Positions 44,823 through 54,871 are shown, counted from the first letter of the stretch. The stretch: DNA of 64,000 bases from Thaumasiovibrio sp047250365 (GCF_047250365.1 NZ_JBLBVL010000006.1:62001-126000); one strand, 5' to 3'. The notes: generated from the letters alone by a model not told the origin. A program made the numbers and translations.

Positions 44823-45749
44823 CTACTTATACAAATCGTACTTCTCTGCGGTGCACTGTTGTGGTTTATCCATGCCTGATTTATATAACCAGTATTTAAT
44901 TTCTCCTTCACAGCCAACATTGACGACGCGGTAATTATCATTTTTATCAATGGCGTGAATCACGACCCCACCTAAGAACCCGCCTTTGAGATGAGTTAAT
45001 TCGACAATGGCCATATCAACAGCCTCGTGCAATGAGTATCCCAATCGCATCGCCATCACAATTGAATATGACGTATTGGCACGAATTGTCATTTCACCTG
45101 TATGGGTACAGGCTGCGGCACCATAACGGCTATCGGCATAAAATCCAGCTCCTGCGATCGGAGAGTCGCCTAATCTCCCCGGGTATTTCCACGCCCAACC
45201 AGATGTGCTCGTCGCAGTATAAATGCTAGCGCGGCTATCTTTAGAAAGAAACACTGTCGTATCACGTACTTTCTCTGGGTCTGTTATCATCGAGTTCAAC
45301 GGTGCCAGTTCATATTTAGTAAGATCTGGATTGTCTTCCCCCGTGACATCTTGAACCTTTTTCCACCACGTTTTCTTTGAGTCTTCAAATAACGGATTGG
45401 AGCAACTAAACCCCATTTCTGCCGCAAAACGTGTGGCCCCCTCACCCACGAGAATTTCATGATTCAAGTTATCCATCACTTTTCTAGCTATCCGAGTCAC
45501 ATGGTAGTGACCTTTCACCGCACCAACAGCGCCCGTCCTTAACGTATCGCCATCCATCACAGCTCCATCGAACTCCATTTCTCCGAGTAAATTTGGCCAT
45601 CCGCCATAACCAACACTTCTAATTAGCGGGTTTTCCTCAACTTTTTCAATACCACACATAATCGCATCTAATCCGTTGGCACCAGCTTGCAACTGATCCG
45701 CCGCATCATCAATACCTGGCCAAGCTTCTGAGTTTGTTAATAAGATCAT
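44823..45749 (-). CDS. Glycosylasparaginase (N4-(beta-N-acetylglucosaminyl)-L-asparaginase), cytoplasmic
   Basis: 308 residues of the Ntn-hydrolase asparaginase family. Compared with human AGA, conserved blocks are SVGYGGWPNLLGEMEFDGA, MDGDTLRTGAVGAV, GEGATRFAAEMGF, GRLGDSPIAGAGFYAD and AACTHTGEMTIR. The autoproteolysis/nucleophile threonine aligns to T164 in VRDTTVF (human HDTIGM), so the precursor should split there. No signal peptide, unlike many homologues, so it acts inside the cell. It removes asparagine's side-chain amide from GlcNAc, giving aspartate and GlcNAc or fucosyl-GlcNAc. AAGGAC precedes the ATG. A terminator separates it from the symporter gene upstream, so it may be expressed at a lower level. 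Confidence 0.88.
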   Translation of the reverse strand: MILLTNSEAWPGIDDAADQLQAGANGLDAIMCGIEKVEENPLIRSVGYGGWPNLLGEMEFDGAVMDGDTLRTGAVGAVKGHYHVTRIARKVMDNLNHEILVGEGATRFAAEMGFSCSNPLFEDSKKTWWKKVQDVTGEDNPDLTKYELAPLNSMITDPEKVRDTTVFLSKDSRASIYTATSTSGWAWKYPGRLGDSPIAGAGFYADSRYGAAACTHTGEMTIRANTSYSIVMAMRLGYSLHEAVDMAIVELTHLKGGFLGGVVIHAIDKNDNYRVVNVGCEGEIKYWLYKSGMDKPQQCTAEKYDLYK

Positions 45750-45820
45750 AATCTGTCCTTTTTATTATCGATGATTGTCTATATCTATCTATCAGCCATT
45801 ACCACCAGCTTTTCATACAG

Positions 45821-45849
45821 AAAAAGGGCTTCTTTGATAAAGAAGCCCT
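45821..45849 (-). terminator. Intrinsic terminator after the symporter gene
   Basis: AGGGCTTCTTT, a GAT loop and AAAGAAGCCCT; on the minus strand the stem is followed by TTTTT. It lies between the symporter stop and the glycosylasparaginase gene and may set a step-down in expression. Confidence 0.82.
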
Positions 45850-45867
45850 ACATTAACTTATGTCTAT

Positions 45868-47670
45868 TTATGCAGTTACTGGTTCAACGACATCATCCGT
45901 CAACCCAATTTTACGCATTAGGATAGCAACAACATAGAAGCAGAGGAATGTCGATCCTAACGTAATCGCCAACCAGCTCGCATTGAAGAAGATAAGGTAT
46001 TTAATTGCCCCCAGCACAAAGAAGACACCGAGTGATGCAACCATTGCTGCCAGTACAGATAAACCAATGTGCTTATCAACATTTACATCAGGATTAGCCG
46101 CAGCTATCGGTCCCCAACCAGGGCCACCCGGACGCACTTTGCGATAGAACGCTGAAAGGTGCTCTTCCGGTTCTGGCTTCGTTAACAATGTGACCGTTAA
46201 CCACACCGCAATCGTAACAAAACAGGTAATAACAATCACATATTCAGTTCGAACATCAAGTACTGAATTAAGCGTTAACGATACCACCAATGACGAGAGC
46301 ATCGCTGAAATTTCAGTCCATGCATTAATACGCCACCAGAACCAACGCAATAAGAATACTGGCCCTGTACCAGCACCAAGCGCAGCCAGAATTTTCCATG
46401 CTTCATCAATCGAAACATCTTGCATTAGGTAAGCAACAATGCCCCCTAAAATAAGTACCACAAAGGTGCCCGCTTTAGATGCTTTCGCATAATGCCTTTC
46501 TGATTCACCTTTTCTAACGAAGCGTTTGTAAACATCATTGACTAAGAACGATGCACCCCAGTTAATGATCGAGCTAATCGTTGACATATAAGCAGCAAAG
46601 AACACGACCAACATCAAGCCAGCTAGCCCTGGTGGTGATACAGCGGTAATTAGCATTGGATAACCAACACCTGGGTCGCCAGTGCCTGATTCTGCCATTA
46701 AGCGTAATTCAGGGAATAGCGCTAGAGCGGCAAATGCAGCAATAATCCAAGGCCAAGGGCGTACACAATAGTTAGCAATGGAGTACCACAACGCTGCTTT
46801 TACCGACTCTTTCTCGTTTTTTGTTGAAAGTAGGCGCTGCAGCTGCGCACCACCACCACCCGGCTCATCACCCGGCCCAGATGACGCCCACCAACGCACA
46901 AAGATCAAGATAAAGAAGATATCGAGCGGTAACCAAGAGTCTTCACCAAAACCCGGCATCATATCCATTACCTGCGTACTGCCGTAGTTCTCTACCAGTT
47001 TTTCCTGCATGACATCAATGCCGCCAATATGTGACACCGCCACCACGGCAAGAATAATACAACCGATCATAGCAACCATAAATTGGAAGAAATCTGTCAC
47101 AACAACACCCTTCAAGCCCGCCAATAGCGTATAAGCTGCGGTGGCTGCTAATAAGCAAGCGATGATTATCCAATCGATGTGCGGGATACTTCCAACACTG
47201 TCAACAAGAACGGTGTGCTTCAAAACATTCACCATTGCGCCCGTTACCCAACCCATCACTATGGTGCAGACGAAAAGTGCGATGTAAGATGCACGGTATC
47301 CTCGCAACACTGCAGCAGGCTTGCCGGTATAACGTAACTCAAGAAGTTCGGTATCTGTCACCACTTCAGATCGACGCCACATGCGTGCATACAAAAATGC
47401 CACCAACATACCGGACATGGCGGCTGCCCACCAGAACCAGTTACCCGCAAGACCGTCGCGGGCAATAAATGCCGTAATGGCCAACGGGGTGTCTGCGGCA
47501 AAGGAGGTAGCAACCATGGACGTACCAGCCATCCACCAAGTTAAGTTCCTTCCAGATACAAAGAAATCACTCATACTCTTACTGGCTTGCTTACGGTAAC
47601 GTAACCCTATATAGAGCGAGAAAAGAAAATAACTGGCTATTAAAGCCCAGTCGATGGGTGAGAGGATCAT
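45868..47670 (-). CDS. Sodium/solute symporter (SSS family), candidate fucosyl-glycoasparagine importer
   Basis: 600 residues with about 13 to 14 helices and SSS-family features: DFFVSGRNLTWWMAGTSMVATSFAADTPLA in the first half (the sodium-site helices), ELLELRYTGKPAAVLRGYRA and LLAGLKGVVVTDFFQF. GGGGAQLQRLL in the middle is typical of the large sugar-type SSS group. It starts nine bases after the GH151-like gene and precedes the glycosylasparaginase gene. As the only sugar transporter in the locus it presumably imports the intact substrate that the two cytoplasmic hydrolases cut. Substrate is inferred from neighbours. Confidence 0.82.
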   Translation of the reverse strand: MILSPIDWALIASYFLFSLYIGLRYRKQASKSMSDFFVSGRNLTWWMAGTSMVATSFAADTPLAITAFIARDGLAGNWFWWAAAMSGMLVAFLYARMWRRSEVVTDTELLELRYTGKPAAVLRGYRASYIALFVCTIVMGWVTGAMVNVLKHTVLVDSVGSIPHIDWIIIACLLAATAAYTLLAGLKGVVVTDFFQFMVAMIGCIILAVVAVSHIGGIDVMQEKLVENYGSTQVMDMMPGFGEDSWLPLDIFFILIFVRWWASSGPGDEPGGGGAQLQRLLSTKNEKESVKAALWYSIANYCVRPWPWIIAAFAALALFPELRLMAESGTGDPGVGYPMLITAVSPPGLAGLMLVVFFAAYMSTISSIINWGASFLVNDVYKRFVRKGESERHYAKASKAGTFVVLILGGIVAYLMQDVSIDEAWKILAALGAGTGPVFLLRWFWWRINAWTEISAMLSSLVVSLTLNSVLDVRTEYVIVITCFVTIAVWLTVTLLTKPEPEEHLSAFYRKVRPGGPGWGPIAAANPDVNVDKHIGLSVLAAMVASLGVFFVLGAIKYLIFFNASWLAITLGSTFLCFYVVAILMRKIGLTDDVVEPVTA

Positions 47671-47679
47671 ATTTGCTCC

Positions 47680-49701
47680 TTAATAATCTAGGGTAATCAG
47701 CTGATAACCGTTTAGCTTTCCAACGGTAATAGTGACGTCACGTTCGGTAATAGTTTGCTGCGTTATTTGTTCACCGGCTCTTGTCGTACTAAGTGTTTTA
47801 ATGCGTGGCAGGTTTACTTTTATTGTTAAATCGTGCAGCGGAAGTATTGAGTCGACAATCAACAAGTCAGAACATTTTGTTTCCGGCACGTAATGCAGTA
47901 AATGCAAAACATAACGCTGTTCGTCTGGTTGATGGTTTAGGGTTACCAACAATGAAGCGGGTCCATTGTGTTCAATTAGTGTCTCTTCAAGTAGTGAACG
48001 GCATTGATCAGCCACCAATGAACGCACAGCACGAGGAGCTTTTTGGCCATATAACGTAAACACCGGGTTGCTGAAGTAAGCCGTTCTTTCGGTTCTGACT
48101 AGTGCCGGATGAGATACCTTATGGCTTGAAGGTGTATGTTGATGAGAGCAGAAATTCCGCCCTTGACGATTAAAATATGGCGCGTAAGTATCACCGAGTA
48201 CTTTACTGTTTTCTTTTGCCGCAACTTTCACGCCACCGAGATACATCGCCGTTTCTTCAGCAGGAACTGAATGGTCTTTTGCCAAATGCGATAACTCACC
48301 ACGAGGGACGAAGTAATCAGGGCTGTAAGGTATCTCGCCTTTAGGGATAACACCTAAATCGGCAATAAGAGACTCAAGGTTATCCTCGGTAAATGGCCCA
48401 CTGCCAGCAGCCAATAATTTACCGCCATTCGTAACGTAGTTATCTAACCGAGCCGCAATTTCAGGTGTTAGTGGATAATCGTCCACCAAGATTAACAAAC
48501 GGTAATGCGACAAGTCTGCCAAGCTGTCAATAATATCAAATTGGAAACCAGCTTCTTGTAAGAGCCGAGTAGCCCCAATCAAAGAGCGAGAAACGTCCAA
48601 GTCAGCATCAAGGATGCCCTCTTCTGGATTCAATATCGCTAACTCGACAACGGGTACTGCATTGGTACAATAAGGTTCTAGCTCGGCCAATTGATTATAT
48701 ACTCGGCCAATTAACTCATAGCCTGCCTTAGATAGCTGCCCATCCGGGTGCATCTGATCGCCAATGGAACAAGATGCATTAAGTGCATTAATCAAAAAGC
48801 ACTCATATTCCAATGCCTCTGTATTTTTAAGGGAGTGAAAATCCCCCCAATAAGTATGAAATTTTCCCGTCATACCCATCACTGGCTTGCCAAGCGTTCG
48901 TGCGTAACGGCCTACAACAGGAAAGTGATCATAGCCCCAGCCGCCCGAAGGAAGCGATTCCACCTCGATATGCGATAGTGCATCGATAAAACGGTGATAG
49001 CCCGGGTGCACATGAGAGGTATTATAATAAACAGTAGCTTCTGGCTTCTTCGAGCGAATTCTTGCCGATAGTTCCTGCTTAAAATCTGCTAATGACTGCG
49101 CTGCAAACGCTAGTGTGGCTTTTTCATCTAGTAAGTCGATACCTTGCAGCACCATCTTGTTACGGCAATGCTGACAGTGGCAATCTTTCACATAAGTAAT
49201 ATCGAAAAAGAATCCATCAACGTCATACATCTCTTGTAATTCTGACACTTCTTCAAAAACAAACTGGCGATACGGCGAATTAATGCACAAAAACGTATAA
49301 AAACCGTCATGGTAATAACCTGGTTTTGACCAATCCGCCACGATTGGGCCACCATGGCGATCTTGCATACACCATTCTGGATGGCTTTCTGATTGCAACT
49401 GATCCCATTGAATCGTTAAATATATCGGCGCTTTAATGCCCGCTTTTTTACACGCTCCTAATTGCTCTGCTAACAAGTCCCTATTGGCTAGGTGAGGATG
49501 AATTGCGTCTTGATGCACGTTAGACGGATAGTAAAGCATGCCATGGTGACAGCGCCCAAAGCAAGTGATTGAGTTTACGCCTGCTGTAGATAATTGTTGA
49601 ATAAAGGTCTCAACATTAAATTCTATAGCCACATCTGGAATTAAACTGCTGGTGTGAAAATCTAGATGGACTTGGCGTTTTGCCAATGCAAACTTATTCA
49701 T
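47680..49701 (-). CDS. GH151-like glycoside hydrolase, putative alpha-L-fucosidase
   Basis: 673 residues without a signal peptide, so cytoplasmic. The N-terminal TIM-barrel part starts FALAKRQVHLDFHTSS, has SITCFGRCHHGMLYYPS, a putative catalytic acidic residue D167 in VDGFFFDITYVKDC followed by CHCQHC, and ALSHIEVESLPSGGWGYDHFP (E246/E248). A beta-galactosidase-type trimerisation domain follows (about 360-560), with a short C-terminal beta domain. This layout matches what I recall of GH151, whose first member is an alpha-L-fucosidase. Placement beside fucI-fucK-fucA supports fucose release. The exact family needs a profile search; a beta-galactosidase-like activity is the main alternative. 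Confidence 0.7.
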   Translation of the reverse strand: MNKFALAKRQVHLDFHTSSLIPDVAIEFNVETFIQQLSTAGVNSITCFGRCHHGMLYYPSNVHQDAIHPHLANRDLLAEQLGACKKAGIKAPIYLTIQWDQLQSESHPEWCMQDRHGGPIVADWSKPGYYHDGFYTFLCINSPYRQFVFEEVSELQEMYDVDGFFFDITYVKDCHCQHCRNKMVLQGIDLLDEKATLAFAAQSLADFKQELSARIRSKKPEATVYYNTSHVHPGYHRFIDALSHIEVESLPSGGWGYDHFPVVGRYARTLGKPVMGMTGKFHTYWGDFHSLKNTEALEYECFLINALNASCSIGDQMHPDGQLSKAGYELIGRVYNQLAELEPYCTNAVPVVELAILNPEEGILDADLDVSRSLIGATRLLQEAGFQFDIIDSLADLSHYRLLILVDDYPLTPEIAARLDNYVTNGGKLLAAGSGPFTEDNLESLIADLGVIPKGEIPYSPDYFVPRGELSHLAKDHSVPAEETAMYLGGVKVAAKENSKVLGDTYAPYFNRQGRNFCSHQHTPSSHKVSHPALVRTERTAYFSNPVFTLYGQKAPRAVRSLVADQCRSLLEETLIEHNGPASLLVTLNHQPDEQRYVLHLLHYVPETKCSDLLIVDSILPLHDLTIKVNLPRIKTLSTTRAGEQITQQTITERDVTITVGKLNGYQLITLDY

Positions 49702-49758
49702 TATATTCCCAATAAATGTTAATAGGTATTACTAATAGTTAATAGAAGCAAAGCATCG

Positions 49759-50526
49759 CTAAGTGAGACAAAGTACAGCTTGGCTATTTATTTGTTCCAG
49801 GTCACCATGATTTAAACTTTGATCACAAATTAACACATCGACCTTATCAAAGGTGGTCAATTGAATGAGACCTCTTCTATTAATTTTGCTGGCGTCTGCC
49901 AGTAAAATTACTTGATCTGCTGATTTCATCATTGCTTGCTTTACAGACGCGTTAAATTCGTTTGACTCCCAAACCCCAGTTTTTGGATTAAATGCAGAGC
50001 ATGATATAAATACTGCATCCAATGAGAGTCGGGACAAGCACTGCATTGTTAAATGCCCATAGAAAGATGCGTATTTCGTTGAATAACTTCCGCCTGTACA
50101 AATCACGTGAATATTATCTTTTTTCGATAATAACAAGGTAATCTCTAACGAGTTTGTAACAACCGTTATCGGAATATCTGGAATTACCTGAGCGACATGC
50201 CAAGAAGTTGAACTCGCGTCTAAACCAATAACAGATCCTTCCACAACATAGTTAAGAGCATGTAATGCAATGGTTTTCTTACATTCAGTATGATTCCTTT
50301 GCCTTTTTGTAAAAGAGTTACCAATATCCTTGTGTTGGATTGGAACAGCACCACCATGTGTCCTTACTAACCTTTTGCTTTTATCTAATAAATTTAGATC
50401 ACGACGAATAGTTTCAATTGAGACGCCACACAACTTGGAGAGTTCATTTACACTTAACTCTCCATTTACATCCAGTGCCTCTAAAATCTTAGATTGTCTA
50501 ATTTCATTTTTTTTCATTATAAGCAT
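49759..50526 (-). CDS. DeoR-family regulator of the fucose locus
   Basis: 255 residues from the ATG at 50526 (a second ATG at 50517 is possible). The N-terminal helix-turn-helix is QSKILEALDVNGELSVNELSKLCGVSIETIRRDLN, followed by RTHGGA, the DeoR signature. The C-terminal effector domain has VIGLDASSTSWHVAQVI, VTNSLEI and LLADASKINR, the sugar-phosphate isomerase-like fold that senses phosphorylated sugars. FucR of E. coli, which responds to fuculose-1-phosphate, is of this family. It is divergent from fucI and first in its own strand before the hydrolase and transporter genes. Confidence 0.88.
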   Translation of the reverse strand: MLIMKKNEIRQSKILEALDVNGELSVNELSKLCGVSIETIRRDLNLLDKSKRLVRTHGGAVPIQHKDIGNSFTKRQRNHTECKKTIALHALNYVVEGSVIGLDASSTSWHVAQVIPDIPITVVTNSLEITLLLSKKDNIHVICTGGSYSTKYASFYGHLTMQCLSRLSLDAVFISCSAFNPKTGVWESNEFNASVKQAMMKSADQVILLADASKINRRGLIQLTTFDKVDVLICDQSLNHGDLEQINSQAVLCLT

Positions 50527-50954
50527 TAACAAAGAGTACTGAGTGCAAATACCTTACCCAATTCAACCTGCTTTTTGTGCGAATGTTAGTTATTAATAAT
50601 TTGCTTCATGACCTCCATCACAATTCCTTTGTGATATAAAACCAATATGTGCTGTAGATCACTTCGCAAACCGCCCGAATACGCCAATAAACCACACAAA
50701 GCGGTCATTATTATGTGGTATTGACTGCAAACATAAAAAAAACCAATCACAATGCCCAATACGGGCATTCTCGCCGCATTAACGGGCAAAATAATTCCTC
50801 AAACTCATTGTTACAATGCTCAATAATTGACTTTGGATCACAATTTACGACGTTCTATTTTGAATTAGATACTAATTAGAACATTAGCTTTTATTATTCT
50901 ATCTATTCCTTGGGTTATTCCATTACCTATTATCTGAGTCTATTTGAGGTTTTA
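50527..50954. promoter_or_regulatory. 428-base divergent control region of the fucose locus, with a CRP-like site
   Basis: TGTGCTGTAGATCACT at 50648-50663 is a two-mismatch CRP site, which suits control of a sugar locus by catabolite repression. The region also separates the deoR promoter from the fucI promoter. I could not pick out a clear DeoR operator; AT-rich direct and inverted repeats around 50800-50900 are candidates. Confidence 0.55.
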
Positions 50955-52721
50955 ATGAATACATCAGTATCTTCTCTTCCTAAAATCGGTATTCGACCGA
51001 CTATTGATGGACGCCGTCAAGGTGTTCGTGAGTCATTAGAGCAACAAACCATGAATATGGCTGTCAATGTCGCCAATTTTTTAGTTAGCTCGTTACGTCA
51101 TCCGAGCGGCGAAAGCGTTGAGTGCGTCATCGCTGATTCAACCATTGGTGGTGTTGCTGAAGCGGCTGCTTGCGCTGAGAAATTCCGCAGAGAAAATGTC
51201 GGACTGACCTTAACCGTTACGCCATGTTGGTGCTATGGTTCAGAAACCATTGATATGGATCCTCACATGCCTAAAGCTATTTGGGGATTTAACGGTACTG
51301 AACGCCCGGGTGCAGTCTATCTTGCCGCCGCGCTAGCTGGCCATAACCAGATGGGTCTGCCTGCATTCTCTATTTACAGCCAAGATGTTCAAGATGCCGA
51401 TGACACGTCAATTCCAGAAGACGTCCAAGAAAAACTGCTCCGTTTTGCACGCGCTGGTTTAACCGTTGCGACCATGCGTGGAAAATCTTACCTCTCAATC
51501 GGCTCTGTATCCATGGGCATTGCTGGTTCAATCGTTGATCAATCGTTCTTCCAAGACTATCTGGGAATGCGCAACGAATATGTCGATATGATTGAAATTA
51601 AGCGACGCCTTGACCGTGAAGTTTACGACAAAGCAGAGTTTGACTTGGCAATGAGCTGGGTAAGCCAGCACTGTAAAGAAGGCACTGACCCAAATCCGCA
51701 AGCGCAGCAATTTAGCGCAGAGGAAAAGCAACAAGTTTGGCAAGATGTGGTGAAAATGACCATGATCTGTCGTGACCTAATGGTCGGTAACCCTGAGTTG
51801 AGCAAACTTGGACTTGGAGAAGAAGGGCTGGGCCATAATGCTATCTTGGCAGGATTCCAAGGTCAGCGCCATTGGACCGATCACCTTCCTAACGGCGATT
51901 TCATGGAAGCCATTCTCAACTCTAGTTTTGATTGGAATGGCATCCGTGCCCCTCACTTGATGGCGACAGAAAATGACTCTCTCAATGGGGTAAACATGTT
52001 GTTCGGCCACTTGCTGTCAGGACAAGCGCAAGTTTTCGCAGATGTACGTACATACTGGAGCGAAGATTCGGTAGAACGAGTGACCGGATATAGACCAGAG
52101 AGCGGGTTTATTCATTTAGTAAACTCCGGCTCTGCAGCATTGGATGGTACAGGACAGCAGCGCGATGAAGAAGGCAACCCTGTTATAAAGCCACATTGGG
52201 AAGTAAACGAAGCTGATGTGAAGCATTGCCTGGAAAATACACGCTGGCCGGCCGCCGTTAGCGAGTATTTCCGTGGGGGTGGTTTCTCATCGCAGTATCT
52301 GACTGAAGGCGGTATGCCATTCACTCTAAGCCGCATCAATATCATTAAAGGCATTGGTCCTGTTTTACAAATTGCTGAGGGTTGGTCTATTGAGCTTCCT
52401 GACGACGTCCATAAAACACTCAATGAGCGAACCAATGAAACTTGGCCAACAACGTGGTTCGTCCCACGCTTAGCTGACAACAATGCGTTTAAAGACGTTT
52501 ATTCGGTTATGGCCAACTGGGGCGCAAATCATGGTGTACTCTCTTATGGTCATGTTGGTTCAGATTTGATTACGCTTGCTTCTATGCTGCGTATTCCGGT
52601 TAGCATGCACAATGTCGATGATAGCCAGATTTTCCGTCCAAGCACGTGGAGTGCGTTTGGCATGGATGTCGAAGGGCAAGATTACCGTGCTTGTCAAACC
52701 TTTGGTCCACTTTATCGATAA
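50955..52721 (+). CDS. fucI: L-fucose isomerase
   Basis: 588 residues from the ATG at 50955 (ORF upstream of it lacks a ribosome site). It follows E. coli FucI in order and offset: LPKIGIRPTIDGRRQGVRESLEQQTM, the N-terminal fold, and the active-site residues E339 (ATENDSLNG) and D363 (FADVRTYW), matching E. coli E337 and D361. It converts L-fucose to L-fuculose (and D-arabinose to D-ribulose) using Mn2+, as a hexamer. It is the first of three tightly packed genes. Confidence 0.95.
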   Translation: MNTSVSSLPKIGIRPTIDGRRQGVRESLEQQTMNMAVNVANFLVSSLRHPSGESVECVIADSTIGGVAEAAACAEKFRRENVGLTLTVTPCWCYGSETIDMDPHMPKAIWGFNGTERPGAVYLAAALAGHNQMGLPAFSIYSQDVQDADDTSIPEDVQEKLLRFARAGLTVATMRGKSYLSIGSVSMGIAGSIVDQSFFQDYLGMRNEYVDMIEIKRRLDREVYDKAEFDLAMSWVSQHCKEGTDPNPQAQQFSAEEKQQVWQDVVKMTMICRDLMVGNPELSKLGLGEEGLGHNAILAGFQGQRHWTDHLPNGDFMEAILNSSFDWNGIRAPHLMATENDSLNGVNMLFGHLLSGQAQVFADVRTYWSEDSVERVTGYRPESGFIHLVNSGSAALDGTGQQRDEEGNPVIKPHWEVNEADVKHCLENTRWPAAVSEYFRGGGFSSQYLTEGGMPFTLSRINIIKGIGPVLQIAEGWSIELPDDVHKTLNERTNETWPTTWFVPRLADNNAFKDVYSVMANWGANHGVLSYGHVGSDLITLASMLRIPVSMHNVDDSQIFRPSTWSAFGMDVEGQDYRACQTFGPLYR

Positions 52722-52735
52722 AAGGAACAGTTAGC

Positions 52736-54226
52736 ATGTCTATTCAAGACAATGCTGTCTTAATCCTAGACTGTGGCGCGACCAACGTTCGTGCCATTGT
52801 CATCGATTCAGACGGTTCTGTACTGGCATCACACCACATTGCCAACGAAACTCATGTAGATGCGCACACTGGATTCCATCATTGGGATACCGAGCAAATA
52901 TGGGAGAAGTTCTGTATTTGCAGTCATCAAATTCAAGGAAAAATTGATGTAACGAAAATTGTCGGCATCGCGGTTACCACATTTGGTGTCGATGGCGCGC
53001 CGTTTGATCTAAACCAACAGCAGATGGCGCCAGTTATCGCGTGGAAGTGTCCGCGTACGCTTGATGTCATGCAGAAATTGAAACAATACTTAGATCCTGC
53101 AACGCTTTATCAGCGCAACGGTATTGGTGATTTTAGTTTTAATACTCTGTATAAGCTCATTTGGATAAAGGAAAATCAGCCCGACCTCTTCAAGGAAATG
53201 GATAAATTTGTCTTTATCTCATCCATTTTCACCCATCGCTTGACGGGAAGGCTAACCACTGACTATTCAATGGCTGGCACATCCATGTTAACCGACCTCT
53301 CAACTCGCGACTGGTGTAATACGACCCTAGACGCGTTAGGTCTAAATAAAACACGTTTCCCACCACTCGTTGAAGCGGGACAAACGATTGGCCCCTTGTT
53401 ACCTTCGATTGCAAAGCAGCTCAATTTACCGGCAGGATTACCCGTAATTTCAGCGGGGCACGATACACAGTTTGCCATTTTAGGCTCTGGCGCAGCCCAA
53501 AATCAGCCAGTATTGAGCTCTGGGACATGGGAAATATTGATGGCGCGAGTCGAACAGTTCTCGCCACCACTAACCTATCCGTCGCCAACAATGACAACGG
53601 AGTTTGATGCTGATAAGCAACTGCTAAATCCAGGTATTCAATGGCTCTCATCTGGTATTTTAGAACCACTGATGAACACCTATTTCCCTAGCCTTGTCGC
53701 TGAAAGTAATCGATACCAAACCATCATTGAAGCAGCACAGTGCATACCTGCGGGTTCAAATGGTGTGCAAGTTACACCACACTTTGTCCCTAGTCGCGAC
53801 CAAGCATGGCATATTACTGGTCTGCAAAAGAACACCCCGCCCGAGGCCATATATCGCGCAGCGTTAGAGGCATTGGCTGTCAAGCTAAATCACAGCTTAA
53901 GCGAGCTGGAAACACGCGCTCAGTTTAAAACCAAACAGCTGTTGTGTGTCGGTGGAGGTACAAAAAATAGATTATGGAATCAAATTCGCGCCGATATATT
54001 GAATTTACCTATCCATATTGTTAACGAGCCAGAAACAACGGCGATTGGTGCTGCTATGACAGCGTTCTATGGTTTAGGCCAATATACATCGCTAGAAGAA
54101 GCACAAAAAAATATGGCTCCAGAACAGATCGTTATCACGCCAGCAACCAATATGTCGATATATCAACAGATGAATATCCACACACTTCACCCATTATCAA
54201 AATTAAAAGAAGAAACCTATGTCTAG
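52736..54226 (+). CDS. fucK: L-fuculokinase
   Basis: 496 residues from the ATG at 52736 (AAAGGA upstream, 14 bases after fucI); the longer frame from 52646 overlaps fucI. FGGY-kinase features: VLILDCGATNVRAIVIDSDG at the start, GVAVTTFGVDGAPFD-like segment, WKCPRTLD, SAGHDTQFAILGSGAA and late GGGTKNRLWNQIRADILNLPI. It phosphorylates L-fuculose to L-fuculose-1-phosphate. Its end overlaps fucA by eight bases. Confidence 0.93.
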   Translation: MSIQDNAVLILDCGATNVRAIVIDSDGSVLASHHIANETHVDAHTGFHHWDTEQIWEKFCICSHQIQGKIDVTKIVGIAVTTFGVDGAPFDLNQQQMAPVIAWKCPRTLDVMQKLKQYLDPATLYQRNGIGDFSFNTLYKLIWIKENQPDLFKEMDKFVFISSIFTHRLTGRLTTDYSMAGTSMLTDLSTRDWCNTTLDALGLNKTRFPPLVEAGQTIGPLLPSIAKQLNLPAGLPVISAGHDTQFAILGSGAAQNQPVLSSGTWEILMARVEQFSPPLTYPSPTMTTEFDADKQLLNPGIQWLSSGILEPLMNTYFPSLVAESNRYQTIIEAAQCIPAGSNGVQVTPHFVPSRDQAWHITGLQKNTPPEAIYRAALEALAVKLNHSLSELETRAQFKTKQLLCVGGGTKNRLWNQIRADILNLPIHIVNEPETTAIGAAMTAFYGLGQYTSLEEAQKNMAPEQIVITPATNMSIYQQMNIHTLHPLSKLKEETYV

Positions 54227-54860
54227 AGAACATTTAGCTCAGAAAATTATCGATACCTGCCTTAAAATGACTGAATTAGGTTTGAATCAAGGCACCGCTG
54301 GTAATGTGAGTGCGAGATATAAAGAGGGGATGCTAATTACCCCTACAGGCATTGCCTATGACCAAATGACGCCCGAACACATCGTTTATGTCGACGACCA
54401 AGGTAACTTCGAAGAAGGCAAAATTCCGTCCAGCGAATGGCGCTTCCACCAAGTGGTATATCAAACTCGTGATGACCTACATGCGGTTGTTCATAATCAT
54501 TCCCTAAATTGTGCTGGCGTTTCTATTTTAAATAAAGCGATCCCAGCAATTCACTATATGGTGGCAGTCGGAGGAGGTCATCAAATCCCTTGCGTTCCTT
54601 ATGCGACATTTGGAACGCCAGAACTGGCGGACAATGTTGCATCAGTGATGGTGGATTACAAAGCAACGCTTCTTCAACACCATGGTTTAATTGCTGGTGA
54701 AGTTAACCTTGATAAAGCACTATGGTTAGCGCATGAGGTGGAAGTGTTGGCAGAACTCTATCTAAAACTACTTCCAACGGGTGAGGTTCCAGTGTTGCCT
54801 AGCGACGAAATTGATCGTGTTCTTGAAAAGTTCAAATCTTATGGCTTACGGGTTGAGTAA
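54219..54860 (+). CDS. fucA: L-fuculose-phosphate aldolase
   Basis: 213 residues. The class II aldolase zinc site is complete and numbered as in E. coli FucA: E73 (SSEWRFH), H92 and H94 (AVVHNHSLNC) and H155 (LLQHHGLIAGE). GTAGNVSARYKEGMLITPTG binds the phosphate. It splits fuculose-1-phosphate to dihydroxyacetone phosphate and L-lactaldehyde. No lactaldehyde reductase or dehydrogenase gene is adjacent, so that product must be handled elsewhere. Confidence 0.95.
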   Translation: MSREHLAQKIIDTCLKMTELGLNQGTAGNVSARYKEGMLITPTGIAYDQMTPEHIVYVDDQGNFEEGKIPSSEWRFHQVVYQTRDDLHAVVHNHSLNCAGVSILNKAIPAIHYMVAVGGGHQIPCVPYATFGTPELADNVASVMVDYKATLLQHHGLIAGEVNLDKALWLAHEVEVLAELYLKLLPTGEVPVLPSDEIDRVLEKFKSYGLRVE

Positions 54861-54871
54861 TTCCCATCTTT

